The notes under the pieces are model-generated. The model was not told the DNA's origin and did not search any database. It saw only the letters and a list, made by a program, of their open reading frames with translations. Made by a program: the position numbers and the translations under genes. Positions 47,770-60,229 of a stretch of 64,000 nucleotides of DNA are shown here, piece after piece. The stretch's first letter is position 1. Each line of letters starts with the position of its first letter. Origin of the DNA: Straminergon stramineum (lineage: Eukaryota > Streptophyta > Bryopsida > Hypnales > Calliergonaceae); the NCBI GenBank assembly GCA_963920665.1, contig OY987271.1, positions 11,597,350-11,661,349 of the forward strand, in the 5' to 3' direction.

Positions 47770-49998
47770 TCAAATGAGTCCGCCAGAAACACAGCCATGG
47801 AGATCTCGCCAATCCATGTAAAGTAAACCAGCTCGGTAATGAGTATAAGCTCCTGCAATCACAAGCACGTGAAAGAGCTGATGGCTGTGGCCGGCAATGT
47901 CAAAGAACCCGGGTTTCCACCGCTCGGGAATCCGGGTGACATAGATGATCACCCCAACGAGGTAAAAGAGGCCCATGCCAATCTCATACCACAACGTCTG
48001 CACGCAAACAGGCTCGTGATGGAAGAAGATAATCTTGTGAGCTCCGGGAATGATCCCAGACAGTCCCATGGCCGCAAAGGCGATGGCTCGCATGGGTCGG
48101 TACTTGGCTGTTTGGAACACGGGCACAAGGGAAATAGCCACAGTGGTGATTCCAATGACAGAGATTCCGGTCAGGTAGATGTGTCGCCAGATGGGCTGGC
48201 ACAAAAAGACGTAATAGACAGGGGGGAAGAAGCTGGTGGCGATCATGGTGGCGATGCCGGCGTAGTCCAAGCGCCACAGCCAGTAGGTGAGCTCACTTGA
48301 GTGGCAGGATAAAAGGTGGCAGAAGCTGCTTGACAAGAGACAGAACATGGCGCCCCCCATGAAAACCAAAAAAGGCGTTCGCGTTGCACCCGCCACCATC
48401 ATATCCAGCTCCTTGCCCAGCTCCTGTTTCATAATTTGCTGCACATCAAAAGCAAAATTTCCATTTTCGTACTCAATGCCACAACATTCAAGTACCCATA
48501 GGGCCTGAAATAGGCTAGCATAAATCAGATTTCAGTAAAAACTAGACTGTTTCAGGACATTTTGGACAACATCTAGATAATCTTGGCCCAGATTCATGAG
48601 GAGACCTCCCTATAGTCAGAGTGATCATAAAGAGGCCTTCCCAGGATAGGGAACCCTCTTATGATAAATCGTAGGCAAGATTCTCGTTGTGACCTTGTCC
48701 AAAAGTTCTTGAAACGGTCTTAACTTAACTCGAAAACCTTGTTTTTCTACCAGATTCTTCCCCATGCAGGGAAGTGCAGCGGTGAAGAACGAGAGCTACA
48801 GCTCTAAAATTCTTGTTTGGATATGAGACAGTCAACATACCATGAAGCATTGCTGGGTGCTGTTGGCTGCAATGGTAGGGGAGTCAGGGATGCACTTGGC
48901 AACGATGTGAGGCAAATGGTCTTGCAGAAACGACGGAACATTTGCTAACGCAGGAAAACAGGTCACCAGCTCAACATGCAACTGGTGAAGGTCAGCGCGG
49001 TTGGGCATATGTACCATGCTCGACAGACGCTCCGGCAGCACCGTCTCTTTCGGTACGCCCCTTATTGTGTAGATTGTTAGGGCAAGGAAGAACAGGAAAC
49101 CAATCAAATGCCTGCATAAGATTCGTTCTCCCATCAATTAGTGTTCCAATCGCATTCAGGCAAATCCTCAATTCAGCTTGGTGCCTCACATTGTAACCTA
49201 AAATTTCTCCCAATCACAATCTAAGCAATGATCGTAAACCTTATCCTCGTAGCAATTGTAATCCATTTTACAATTGCTAAGATTCCATTTTATTAGGTTG
49301 TAGCCTTCTCATGCAACTCTGTAAGAGTTAAAAAGAAACGCTTTGAGCCTAGTCTCGAGCTTACTTCTGAGAACGACACCAAAATGACATTGACAATCCA
49401 TAACTAATTCAATACAGTTCTCATATAAAAATTTGGGAAGAGCCGCTTGAAGCTTAGTCTCGTGCTTAGTTCTGAGAAAGACACCAAAAATGACATCGAA
49501 AATTCGTAACTAGTTCAATAGAGCTCCAGAAATTCCGAAACGACTTGGACTGAGCTCCATTTTCTCTTGCCTTCCACAAAAGTTAATGAAGTTCAACAGA
49601 GTCAAACCTAAGAGTGCAGCAGAGTGTAAGAAATGTGAAGCGGTAAAACATGCAAAATTGGTGCTGAACTCTTACGTCCAAATGTTGAGTGTCTCGTTGT
49701 GGATGGTGAACATACTGAGCAGCGTCTCTTTTAGCGGCCAATCCGATCGGTAATGCCGAAGAATATACTCATTGTCCCTCAAGTACTCCGGCAATACGTG
49801 ATATTCCACCAAGTCATACTGCTTTTTCACTTTCCGCCACAACTCCTGCGCTCTCTGGCTTCCACCAGGACTCTTCGGGGGTGTTTCTTCGCAACAGCCT
49901 CCGTCGTGGTCCCTTTCGCCATACCCGCAATCCGAAATGTCGGTGGGGTCGAGAAGCCCCCGCCGAGCTCGCAAACCAGTCCCATTCTGCGCTTCCAT
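47770..49998 (-). CDS. HHP: Heptahelical PAQR/adiponectin-receptor-like protein, 3 exons
   Basis: This encodes a seven-span membrane protein of the progestin/AdipoQ receptor family, the plant HHP group. Exons are 49676-49998, 48841-49111 and 47770-48438. Introns begin GTAAGA and GTATGT, end GCAG, and are in phase, giving 420 residues. The soluble N-terminus carries the HHP signature ending HNETLNIWT, which splices directly into HLIGFLFFLALTIYT (first span). Exon 3 holds six more hydrophobic segments. The putative zinc site of the family is complete: CHLLSCHS (H239/H244), RLDYAGIA (D256) and SHQLFHVL (H384/H388). Arabidopsis HHPs are linked to hormone, sugar and stress responses; the enzymatic activity (a possible ceramidase-like fold) is inferred from relatives. 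No defects were seen. Confidence 0.93.
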
Positions 49999-50825
49999 CT
50001 CTCTGCAACGCCAACCAAGAAAACAAAACCACCAAACAAAACAGAGTTCTCAGACTTCTCAGGCCATCCACACCACTATTATCACTTCTCTTCTCAATCG
50101 CAACCAACCGATCACAAGCATTCCACCCAAAACCCCAAGCTCCCAAATCGGAAACCCACCTCACGATTTCACAACGGATTGCGTCGCCACCGCCACAGGA
50201 ACTGCAAATTCCTCCTGAACCTCTCTACCTACTCACCGCAAAACTCAATGATGATGGGGTTCCCACCTACGTACAAAACGTAAACCTGAAAAAAAAACAG
50301 AACCAAAACTCGCCAAACTCGCCACACCACGCCACGCTTAGATACTAGCACACGTCATTGATACGAAAGGGCGCACCACCCCAGATCTCGAACTGAAGTT
50401 CGCGATTCTCTGACAGGGCCTGACAACTCCCAAACCGATCATTCCAGAAGAGAAATAGAGGGCAAGCTCTTTCGGGAACTAATTGCAGCAAGTGCAAACA
50501 GGCTATGGCGAACTACACGGTCTATTTGTGAAGAATTGTACGTGTGTGACTGGGGACGACGAGAGAGACCAACGGGGTTATGAAGTTGCGGTGGATGGTG
50601 AAATGAATGCAGGGATTGAGAGTTGCGGAATTAATTGCGAGGAGCGTGAGGAAGGAAAAGCGGATGCGTGTGAGCAGGCGGGCGGTTTTGAAGGGGCGGT
50701 GAGACTGGTGTCTTTTGTCGTCGTTGTCCTTGTACTCTACTGTACAGTGCTGGCCATGCATGCCGCGTTACTACGTTACTTCCAGCGCTGCCCTGTTTTG
50801 GCCACGGGCACGGTACACGTGACGG
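49999..50825 (-). promoter_or_regulatory. HHP upstream region with a G-box
   Basis: This is GC-richer than flanking DNA and holds the 5' UTR and promoter. A perfect CACGTG G-box lies at 50816-50821 (tacacgtgac), about 820 bp before the HHP start. G-boxes are bound by bZIP and bHLH factors in light and ABA responses. The 148-codon frame at 50483-50929 starts at a TTG, has one hydrophobic stretch and no domain, and is more likely promoter sequence than a gene. Confidence 0.45.
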
Positions 50826-51689
50826 ACGAATATTCTCGCGCTTGGAGGTTTCATCCATTCGAAGCTTCCAGGTTGGGGACGCAACTGTGTTCGTTCGTTG
50901 ATAAGGACCAAAGGTTTTTGGAAAAGTAGGAAACGGAATCGTGAATAAGCTTAATGTACTGTTCATGAATCTTGACCCACGGGCGTTTGGTTTTCGAGAG
51001 ATATTTTGCTCAAAAGCGATATAATTTTTTTAAGGAACTATTAGGCAATAGAATTTTTATTTTTATTTATGGTGGATGAAATCATTGATTTGCTACATAT
51101 CTAGGGACAATATTACTCATTTTTGTATGAATGTACACTCTTTTGAATGAATAATTTGAGTTTCATTCACAATTTGCACATTTCATCCATTTAGATTGAT
51201 GTAAACATGTGCATCTATCTAGTGAAGATCGCTTTATACATTTTCCAAAATAAATGAAAAAATTCTCCTTGGCATTGGTTAATATCTTTACAAAAGGATA
51301 TTGTCTATCCCCATTTCATCAAATTGGTTATATTGGAGGCTTGAATATTCAAGATTCAAGCATCATATATTCTAGGATGAATAATAAATTATTTGGGAGC
51401 AAAAATTATCCTAAAACTTAGCATTCATCAACTAGACTACGGACTTTAAAGCACTTATTGATTAACTCCTAAGTGTTTTGAAGTCTATTTTTTGGATGAT
51501 GAATAGAGTGCTTTTTGGCAACGTTGTGGACTAATATCTTTTCATTCATCCCAAGTAATATTGAACCCTCTTGAAAAATAACATCCCTTTAGGACTAATT
51601 TGATGAAAATAGGATAATAATAATAATAATATACCAAAAATGTTGAAAGACAAAACTTCCCTTGAGTTTAAAGTCTAGAAAGAAAATTC

Positions 51690-52230
51690 CAGAAAAAATT
51701 GATTTTTTTAATTAAATTGTTGAGCTAGTAGAAGTAAATATAAGAGAGAGTGAAGAAAAAACTCTATTATTAAGAGCTCTAAAATAGAATGAAACATGCT
51801 AGTCCCAACTATGATATTGTTTTAGAAAACCAAGTAAATCTTCAATAGTTCTAAGATAGAATTGAAACACACTAATCCCAACAGTGGGATTGTTCTAACA
51901 AGCAAATATAACTCTATCTAGACTAACAAGTTTTTTTGGAAAATTGTAAAAATTGCATTAGAAAATGAATCTTATAAGTTATTTTTTCAAGAAGATGCTT
52001 AGATTGTCCATAAATTTCTCATCACTAATCCAAATAGAATGAATCAATGCTTTAAATGTAGAGGAAAATTAATTTAAATTAAAAATTATTATTATCACTT
52101 TTTGTGATTTTTTTGTGTTGTCCACTGATGTCCATTTTTGGCTTATTGTTCCATAACTTTTTTCTTGAGCACCAATTAAAATAAAAATTATATATCCTAT
52201 GAAGCTCTCACAAAATTGCACACCCTCAAA
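51690..52230. repeat. Dispersed repeat, parallel to 12990-13480
   Basis: It shares ordered blocks with 12990-13480: 'gaattgaaacacactaatcccaac', 'gctt.gattgtcc', 'ttttgtgttgt..ctgatgtccat', 'ggcttattgt' and 'caccaatt.aaataa'. It is strongly diverged and has no coding sequence. Confidence 0.45.
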
Positions 52231-53884
52231 AAAAATTCAAAAAATTTCAGTAAAAATTGAGGCCATAGGAAACTACCCAGACCCAAATTGTCCCCAGAGA
52301 AAACAAACAATCCTTTAGGGATTAAAAAAATTCTACAAGGGGGAGTTGAACTTAGAATTTGATGAAACTACTGCCATAGGATCCATAACATAGTTCTTTT
52401 TTTTGTAAATAATCTTTATTTTCAAAAAAATTTCAAAATTTCAAAATAGTCAACTCAAAAAAGAGGTGTAGCAACCTAAAAATGGTTGGTTGCTTGAGTC
52501 ATTAGGGGTTAATTTGAATTATTGAACAAGTCCAATACCCATTCCATAGTCTTAGTAGACCTTCATTTCTTGCAAATTTATAAATCAACCACAATTGCAA
52601 TATTAGTGATTCTTTCTACTAGAATTAGAGAAGTGTTGTCTTCAACTTCTTTGGCATACACAGTTATCATTTGTGAATTATTTTGTTTATGGATCTAATT
52701 GATTGATATACATCAAGAAATTAGTTTTTTTTAAAAATATTATCAAGGGAATTAAACTAGCTCTGCTTTAAATCCACTTTTGAGTGATATCACCATCAAG
52801 GACAATTAAACATCACCAATGTATATCATGCATGTAACCAATGTACAATAGGGGCCAACACTCTTACAAAATTTTCTTCCCAAACAAGGAGATTCAAGAA
52901 AAGGTCCATGAACTTGAAGTTGCTCTTACATGTTAAAAAATTCATAGATTTTCAAATTGAAAATTACATTGGAATCATAGTAAAGCATAATTTACTAATC
53001 ATACAATAATTTCTAAAAAAGTGGATGCAAACTCATTGTATGGAAGAAGTTAGTTTGGCCTCCTAATTCACCAATGTGAACCTTTGGATGTTAGTTAAAA
53101 TTTGTTGCAACATTAGAGCAAGCCAAAGAATAAGCAAGATATGATACAAACAATTCAAGCAATATAGAATCAAGTATCACAAAACCAACATTTGGGAAGT
53201 TTTATTTGAGTTTTATCAACCATTTTCCTTCAATTCCCAAATTGAATGGGGTTTTCAAGTATAGAATCTAGTTATTTTCTCTATTTTTAATCAAAAGATA
53301 ACTTTTAAAGATTTTCTTACTATTTTTTTGTCAATTTTTTCAAATTGTGACTATTTTTTTCCCTATTCCATTGGCTATTTAACTTTGAACTAGCTGCCGG
53401 TTCTTTCAAAACATAGCTCTACACCAATTGCAAAGGCTCATTTCTAATATGCCCAATAGAATGCAAGCTATAATTTCAAGAAAAGGTGGCAATACTAGAT
53501 GGTAGTTTGTGTATAGAAAAAATCGAAATTGTTGTATGATTTTGAATTGTACATACATATATTTGGTATGATACTCAAGTATTCTTCATTATGTTTATAA
53601 AGCAATTTGTGATTTGAAAATTTGTCCATTTTTTTGTATGCTAGAACTTCTTGAAGTTCATGAACTTTTTCTTGATCTTGCCTAGGAACAAATTTTTTTA
53701 GATCATTGGACCCTACTATACGACATCCTTTATTTTTTAAATCATAAAACTATAAAAGATATTTGTGAAACTAATCATTTTAAAATTTTCTAACTTTCAC
53801 AAATTCAACTAGATTAAATTTTAATTCAATGTATGTAACTTCTTTGCTACTCTACTTTTTAAGATCCAACATAATTTAGTAATT

Positions 53885-53886
<2 letters not shown>

Positions 53887-53920
<34 letters not shown>
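53887..53920. repeat. (TA)n microsatellite
   Basis: An uninterrupted run of about 17 TA units. No functional meaning is implied. Confidence 0.95.
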
Positions 53921-53923
<3 letters not shown>

Positions 53924-54953
53924 TTCAATTTGTATGCATGAAGAGGATTAGATATAGTACAAGAAGAAAGATTACACATCATTTTTGCTTCATCTTTAGT
54001 CTACTCTCTAATTCATTGTCAAAATCTTCAAAGAACTTAGAATATAAGCTTCAAATTAGTAAGCATAATTGCACCATCTATGACTTTCAATTGTCAAAAA
54101 TGATTAATCTCTAATGTATAAACAAAAATCATGGAGAAATATAAAAATCTACCTTTGCACTTTGAACCCATGTAGAGCCTTCATATACTAGCCATTTGGT
54201 GCATTGAAATCTAGATAATTTATTATGTCTGAAATTTTCCAAACTTCTTTGTCAAATAGTTTTGACTCATATAAGCCCAAATAGTCAACATTATAAGAAC
54301 ATTGTTTTTCTTCTAAAAGTATGAAATTAGACCAAAGTATATTAGAATTTAAAATTTCTACACAATTGTAGAAGAATTTCTATTATTTACCACTGAAAGA
54401 GCTTTCAAAATCTTAAAAGTTTATTACAATTTGGTAAATTGTGAAAAAAATATCTTGGTTACAAGTAACTTTGACACACAATACTTTTTACATGGAATAT
54501 TCCCTTTGTTCCAAAATAAATCTGGGATTTTCTAGAAATGGCTAGATTAACGTGTGAGTTGTTCCTATTTTCAAGGGATTGGATAATTACTATAACTTCT
54601 AATAAACCCCACTAGGTTGGAAAGAATAAAAGTCAATGGTGGAGTGGTGCATGATAATTATAGGTATTGAAATTGAGAAATTTTCCCCCTTTTTTGACAT
54701 CGCTCCAGTGCTATTAATTTGGATCATTCTCCAACCAACATTGGTGCAGTGAAGTCCAATAGCATCCTTTGTATTCAATTCTGATGGTGTCTTGCAATTC
54801 AACTCCAAAAAATTCTCAACAAAAAATTTGTTAGTAGTAGTTGTTGTACAATTGTGGGTTAAATTCACCACCTTTGATTCATTAGAGGTTGTGTTTTCAT
54901 TCCCTCGGTATGGATCAAATTGCTATAAAATGGTATTTGCAAATCCTTTTGCT

Positions 54954-55597
54954 TTAACCCCTAAATGCCCAAGGCCATTTTTGAGCTTTTAGGAATTTGC
55001 TCTAAATTGAAAAAAAATCCATCATTTTGATAAGTTGTATCATTTAAAAAAATTTATAACTGTCCAAATTCAAACTAGTCATGTTAGAGATCACATGGGA
55101 AAAGAAAACACAACAATATCACTTATGGATTGAAAGATTATAACGTTTAATCATGAGGGTGTTAAAACCACTAAATTTTTAACATCCTCTTTCCACATGT
55201 CAAATCTAAAAAGTTGGTCACCAAAAAAATACGAGGTTAAAGGGTCTAACATGCATAATCCCAATCAGTTTATGGGTTCTCCAAATCTACTCTACAATTT
55301 TTTTTTAATGAATTTTGAATGTGATTTTTTATCCAAGTTCTAGTGTATTTGAGGCCCATTTCCAAGAGCCCCGCAAACGACAAAAAGTCAAGATTGCAAT
55401 GGACACCCTTGCACAAAATCTCGAATAGAAAAATCATAATCAATCAATTTCAAAATTGGATTTAGATGCTAAAACTAGACTTCTTAAAGAATTTTTCAAA
55501 TCTATAAACTACCAAAAATAGCAAATTGCTTAGGTTTGATCTAACTTCAAAGCTCTCTAAACACCACATTTTGGTGCCTCAGTCATTTATGGGTTAA
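54954..55597. mobile_element. TTAA-flanked piggyBac-like element, copy 3
   Basis: The left end ttaacccctaaatgcccaag and the complement of the right end ttaacccataaatgactgag start with TTAA followed by CCC. The left end is identical over 20 bases to the right terminus of the copy at 10390-11218. The interior contains 'ggattgaaagattataacgt', also present in the element at 56286-56872. The length is 644 bp and it is non-coding. Confidence 0.65.
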
Positions 55598-56285
55598 GGT
55601 GTGGGAACTAGCTTTAGTTGTTGTCGATTAAGTTGTGGAGGGCCGATTTCTTGTGCCTTATCAAATTTAATTTGGGACAAGTATATTTGGAAACCTCGGA
55701 TTTATTTTAGGTCAAAGGGAGTACTTTTCATGTACTTTTTTACTTAATCTTCCTCTCATTCATTGTTGATTTAGTTGTCAACTGAAAAACTTCTTCTCCT
55801 TTGGTCTAGGTCCAATAATTTAACCTTGGAAGGACACCAACTTATGACCAAGGTAGTCACTCAAAAATGATTTGATTTTTGAACCACTAGGTCCATTCTT
55901 CATTTCTATAGAGATCAAGAAAGCCATCCATAGACCACCTTTTGGTTATAAGGTCCTTACAAATATTATAATCTTTCAATCCATAAGGGATATTGTACAT
56001 AAGTTGTGTTTTCTTTTACTATGTGATCCATAACACACCTTGTTTGAATTTGTACAATTACTACTTTTTTTGAAAATTGAGAAAACTTATCAAAACTTGG
56101 GCTTTTTGTTTCATTTAGAGTGAATTCCAAGAAGCTCAAAAAAGGCCGCGCGCAATTCATGAGGGGTTAACTAGTGACCGCCTTACAAGGTTCACCCCTC
56201 GGTCACTGAGTCTAATTAGCCTACTTCCAAGCACCTCTCAGCCAAGATAAATTTGGTGAGTGAATTTTGAGGTCATAGACATGAA

Positions 56286-56872
56286 TTAACCCCTAAAGGA
56301 CCGGGGCACATTTCGGGCAGGAATTGTCAAAAACTGACACTTTTTAGGGCAGCAAGAAAAAAATGAAAAAAAACCTTTTTTTTTCAAAATTCAACCGTAC
56401 AAATTTGAACTAGACTTCTTTGGTAATATGTGGAAAAAGTTTTAGAAACTTTGACCGCACGGATTGAAAGATTATAACGTTTGAAGTTAGGTGAAAAAGT
56501 TTTTTTCCAACCTTGCCCGACATGGCTTTCAAACTTTAACTTCTTCTAGAATGAGATTCTTACACTGAATAGGGTTATTTTTTTGACATTTTCAACTTGG
56601 ATCATGTAAGCTACACACATGCCAAATTTCAAAATCATAGGAAGAGTTTTGCACATGCTGCCCGAAGCTGCCCGAGCTGCCCGCAAAGTTCAGGGCAGCG
56701 TAACTTTTGATCCGGGCACCCGATCGGAAAAAAAATTAGATTTTCAGGAAGGGGATACATAGATACACTACATGTCCAAATTTCATGAACATCCGACTAC
56801 AAATGACTTCATAGGAGCCTACCCGAGATTTCTTGCGTACGCTGAATGGACACTTGGTCCTTTAGGGGTTAA
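56286..56872. mobile_element. TTAA-flanked piggyBac-like element, copy 4
   Basis: The left end is ttaacccctaaaggaccggg and the complement of the right end is ttaacccctaaaggaccaag. The first 17 bases are perfect inverted repeats. The 587-bp interior holds 'ggattgaaagattataacgt' as in copy 3 and three closely spaced 'gctgcccga'-type words near 56660. It is non-coding and the best-preserved termini of the family. Confidence 0.7.
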
Positions 56873-57252
56873 CCGCTCATATGCTAGGTTACTTTGCTGA
56901 GAGAGGCAAGACTAAATTATACCGAAATCCGATCACAGACGAGTGCAACAAATTTTCATATTACAAGATTTGATCTTGCGGTTCTTTAGAGTTTGCAACG
57001 GACTTTTTCTGTCCCCTGAGGAATTAAGGTCATTGGAATAAGTTAATCTGTCGTACGAAGCAAATTCAAGGCCATCAGCTTGATACCATGGTTGTTTCAT
57101 GTGCATGGCAAGTACATATTGGAGATACCAGTCCAACATTGGTAGTAATCACCGACTTTTCCCAAATTCTCTATAAGCAGTGAGTCCAAAATTCAGATCA
57201 TTCTGATACAAGAAAAAATTCAGTTTGATGCGAATCCTAATCACTGATGGTT

Positions 57253-60229
57253 CTAATTACCGTACAGAGCTGGCGAGTAAGCAATGGCAGTTTGGGGCAA
57301 CCATTCGGCACCCGTCAGGAACGGATTCACGGTGAACTGATTTGCAACGAAGGCGTCCTGGATCTGGGTCGCCCACGACACACGGCCTGCACTTGCGGAG
57401 CCCGGGCCGACGTTTTTGTACTCGCCGTAGAACAAAGTGTTTAGTGCAAAGTCGTCTTTCCAAGGCAACCACCCTTCCGGAGCAATGACGTCCGTCACGG
57501 AGCTGGTCAGAAACACAGTCCGCGAGTATTCCTTCCAGGGGCGCCCGAGGTAGCTCAGCACCACCTGCGACCGTCACGCAGACAGGCAGGCATACAGTTG
57601 GTCAAGTTAGCAACCACGTGCTAACAGAGAGGATGGTTACTTTCCACAAACAACCATGTTTAGTACATTTAAATCACATAAATATGGTAAGAAATCACGC
57701 TGTAATACTGTAACCGGTTATCAGGATTATCGCTTCATGTTGAATATTTAATTAGAGTTGGTACAACAAATTTTGGTAGAAGCTTTAAATAAGAGTATTC
57801 TCTCATATTCTGCACAAAAAGATGTATGCTATTGAATGCAGGGCAAATGCTTTTGAGATTCATGACTGACCTGGCTTCCTTGGTTCTTCAGCTCGGGCGC
57901 GGCGTCGAGAACGCAGTTCTGGAATGACAGGCCCGTGTTCTGCGAACTGATTTTGCGCCCTTGCGCCGTGAAGGTGTTTTGCTGGCCTGGCATGGGGAGG
58001 CGCGCCAACAATGTGCACGACTGGAACACGGCGGCTGCGTTGCCAAACACAAAGTCCACTGTGCCGGAGATCGTGCAATCCTTGAAGAACTGGCGGTTGC
58101 TGTGGACGTACAACGTGTCTTGGTAGCCTTCCACGGCGACACGCCAAAAGGCACTCTGGTCGCCCTGCACCTTGAGTGCGACCGCTTGGTGGTTCACAGC
58201 GCCCGCAGTGTTGCGGACAGTGAAGTCACGGCCAAGGAAGTTCGGGGCCAACACCGCTGCACCACAAGGAACCCCAAATTTAGATGCAATCATATAATAG
58301 AATTCAATAAATCGTCGGATCATCAATAGAGATGCTAAACTCTGTACGTAGCATTGGTAGAACAATGTTTGAAGGCAATGGTCGGTCACCTGAAATTCTC
58401 TTGAAAACGTTCAAAATAATCTAGACTTCAAATAGACTGAATGTTTAAATGACCCTTCAAGGGATCCTTCAGCAATGATCATGACTCACGAACACCTAAA
58501 ACAGACGACATCCTCACGAAACGTTTGGAAAAATATTAGAGACATCAAATAAACTGACTGCTAAAAAAACTCATTGAACGTGGTTTTTGTCCAGGACAAA
58601 AAGTCCTCGTCTGCAAAGGATCAATCGTACGTCAATTGTCGGGATTTCCTTAACCCCTAAAGAACCAGGGGTGCAAAATACAGTGTTGCAGAAGCAACCT
58701 GGTGGCCTTACGGTCCTTTACGGGTTAACAGAGAGGTTTACAATCAGTTCTAAAGATACAAGGTAAACGTCCGAGCACTCCAGATTTTCAATCTGTTTCA
58801 GCTGTGGCGAACACAATAGTGAGTTTGGACCTGGAGGAATGGCCACTCGAAGAGAGTTTGGTTGAGGTGGCTACCCACCAAGAACAGCATACAAACTTTG
58901 GGGACCCCAGGCATCATTATCGTGTTGAACAGTGATCAGCAGAGAATGAATCAATTCTAAGTCGAAGCACCTAAGAGATGATGAAGATCGAAAAGGAGCG
59001 ATGATGCACATCTTGATGTTCGATTCAACAGAGTACCATTACCACAGTGACAGACAGTGTTTAGAAACAAGTTTAGAGGTAAAGACATCAGATTCCTCTC
59101 CCAAATACCCAATCACCGTGGAAAGCGTTCAGTACGGAATATTAATGCATCACATTCAACGAAGTCGGAAACCCACTAACGATCCAAACACCGACATTGC
59201 TCAATCACTTGCGATTGTGCCTACAAGTCATGTGAGAAGGAAGATGGAGGACAGAAACGCATCCATGGTGGCTGTTTGAAACGTGGTGATATTATTCCCC
59301 ACGACGCTCTTGCTCCCAGTAATAATCGTGTTCCCCATCCCATCCCCAATTATCACCAGATTCTTCGCAGTCTTCGGCACCACCACAGACTCACTGTACA
59401 CCCCCGCCTTCACCCGAATCACCCACTTCCTGGCATTATTCGTCGGTGCCGCGTCAATCGCCCTTTGGATACTCTGATACTGTCCCGTTCCATCTTGCGC
59501 CACCACCGCATTCACAATCGTCAAATTATTCGTCACACTCTGCATCAATTTCCTTTGCGCTGGTCTCATCCACAAGGGAAGCTCATCTTTCCCAAGCTCA
59601 TACACATCACTGTCGTCCCTAAGCAAGCGTCGGCTATGGGCGCCATTCGCGCCAAAGCTACTGATCGCCGCGACCAGCGAGACCGCGTTTGAAAGCAGTG
59701 TCGTCACCCCCACAGCTTGGGAATTCATCAGGGCGCCATTCGTGGTGCCCGCTTTTTCACTCACGCCGTCCAGACAGGTTGTGTGATATGTGAGTGCGGA
59801 GCTCAACCACGTCAAAGCGTCTGCCATGTGGTCCTTGAATTTGAAGGGGTTGAGGGTTGCGAGTCTTCCCAGAGAAAGCTGCAGATTGTCTTGTGAGTCA
59901 AGGAGGACGGATTGACAGACTCCGAGAGCGGAGTCTTCGCCTGCGCCGTCGCTGGTTGAGCGTAAGCTCGCGGCATAGGAGGAGAAGGAGTTCACTGAGG
60001 AGAGCGCATTGTTGATGCCGATGGTGGCGAGGCCTTGGGGTCCTGAGGTGTCGGCCTCGGGATGGGCTGCGAGAGAGGTGAGGCAGGATTCGCGGTCGTA
60101 AGCGTGAGTGCACATCTTGTGGATTGTCTTCGACGTTGCTGCAGACGCGGGAAGCAGGGATGCAGCGAGGCCGAGCGCCATGGCAAAGAACAAGCCATAG
60201 CTGCGACCTTGAGAGCTGCGACGCGACAT
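57253..60229 (-). CDS. PME: PMEI-pectin methylesterase (pro-PME), 3 exons
   Basis: This is a secreted enzyme that removes methyl esters from cell-wall homogalacturonan. Exons are 59263-60229, 57871-58256 and 57253-57564, giving 554 residues, normal for type-I PMEs. The N-terminus has a basic start and hydrophobic core (YGLFFAMALGLAASLLPASA), a signal peptide. The PMEI pro-domain carries four cysteines (40, 49, 105, 152). RRLL (200-203) is the subtilase processing site. Catalytic-domain motifs are GVYSE (276-280), QAVAL (Q346), YQDTLY (Q368, D369), VDFVFG (D390) and YLGRPW (R459, W461), all complete. Intron 2 is GT..AG. Intron 1 has a good acceptor (ggtgcag) but, at the phase required, begins AT instead of GT. 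Intron 1 also hosts a small TTAA element. Confidence 0.92.
58650..58728. mobile_element. Miniature TTAA-flanked element in PME intron 1
   Basis: At 79 bp this is little more than two termini. ttaacccctaaagaaccagg and the complement of the right end ttaacccgtaaaggaccgta match at most positions and both begin with TTAA. It shares the terminal sequence of copy 4. It lies within PME intron 1 (58257-59262), away from both splice sites. Confidence 0.65.

Larger units (their letters stand above)
50930..54953. other. AT-rich intergenic DNA with repeats
   Basis: No gene recognised. It contains the dispersed repeat at 51690-52230 and a TA microsatellite (53887-53920). A possible further TTAA-type right end (gtcattaggggttaat) lies near 52500-52514. 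Confidence 0.4.

Noticed and set aside
47839..48300. 153-codon plus-strand frame
   Set aside because: It is the antisense shadow of HHP exon 3, which has clear PAQR motifs on the minus strand.
50483..50929. 148-codon frame upstream of HHP with a hydrophobic segment
   Set aside because: It starts at a TTG, lies in the GC-rich promoter of HHP and shows no recognisable domain.
51464..52514. A sixth TTAA-flanked element (ttaactcctaag ... aggggttaa)
   Set aside because: The left terminus departs from the family at several positions and no internal homology to the other copies was seen; only the right end is convincing.
57860..58329. Several open frames over PME exon 2
   Set aside because: Shadows of the GC-rich exon in other frames; only the frame with QAVAL, QDTL and DFVFG is real.
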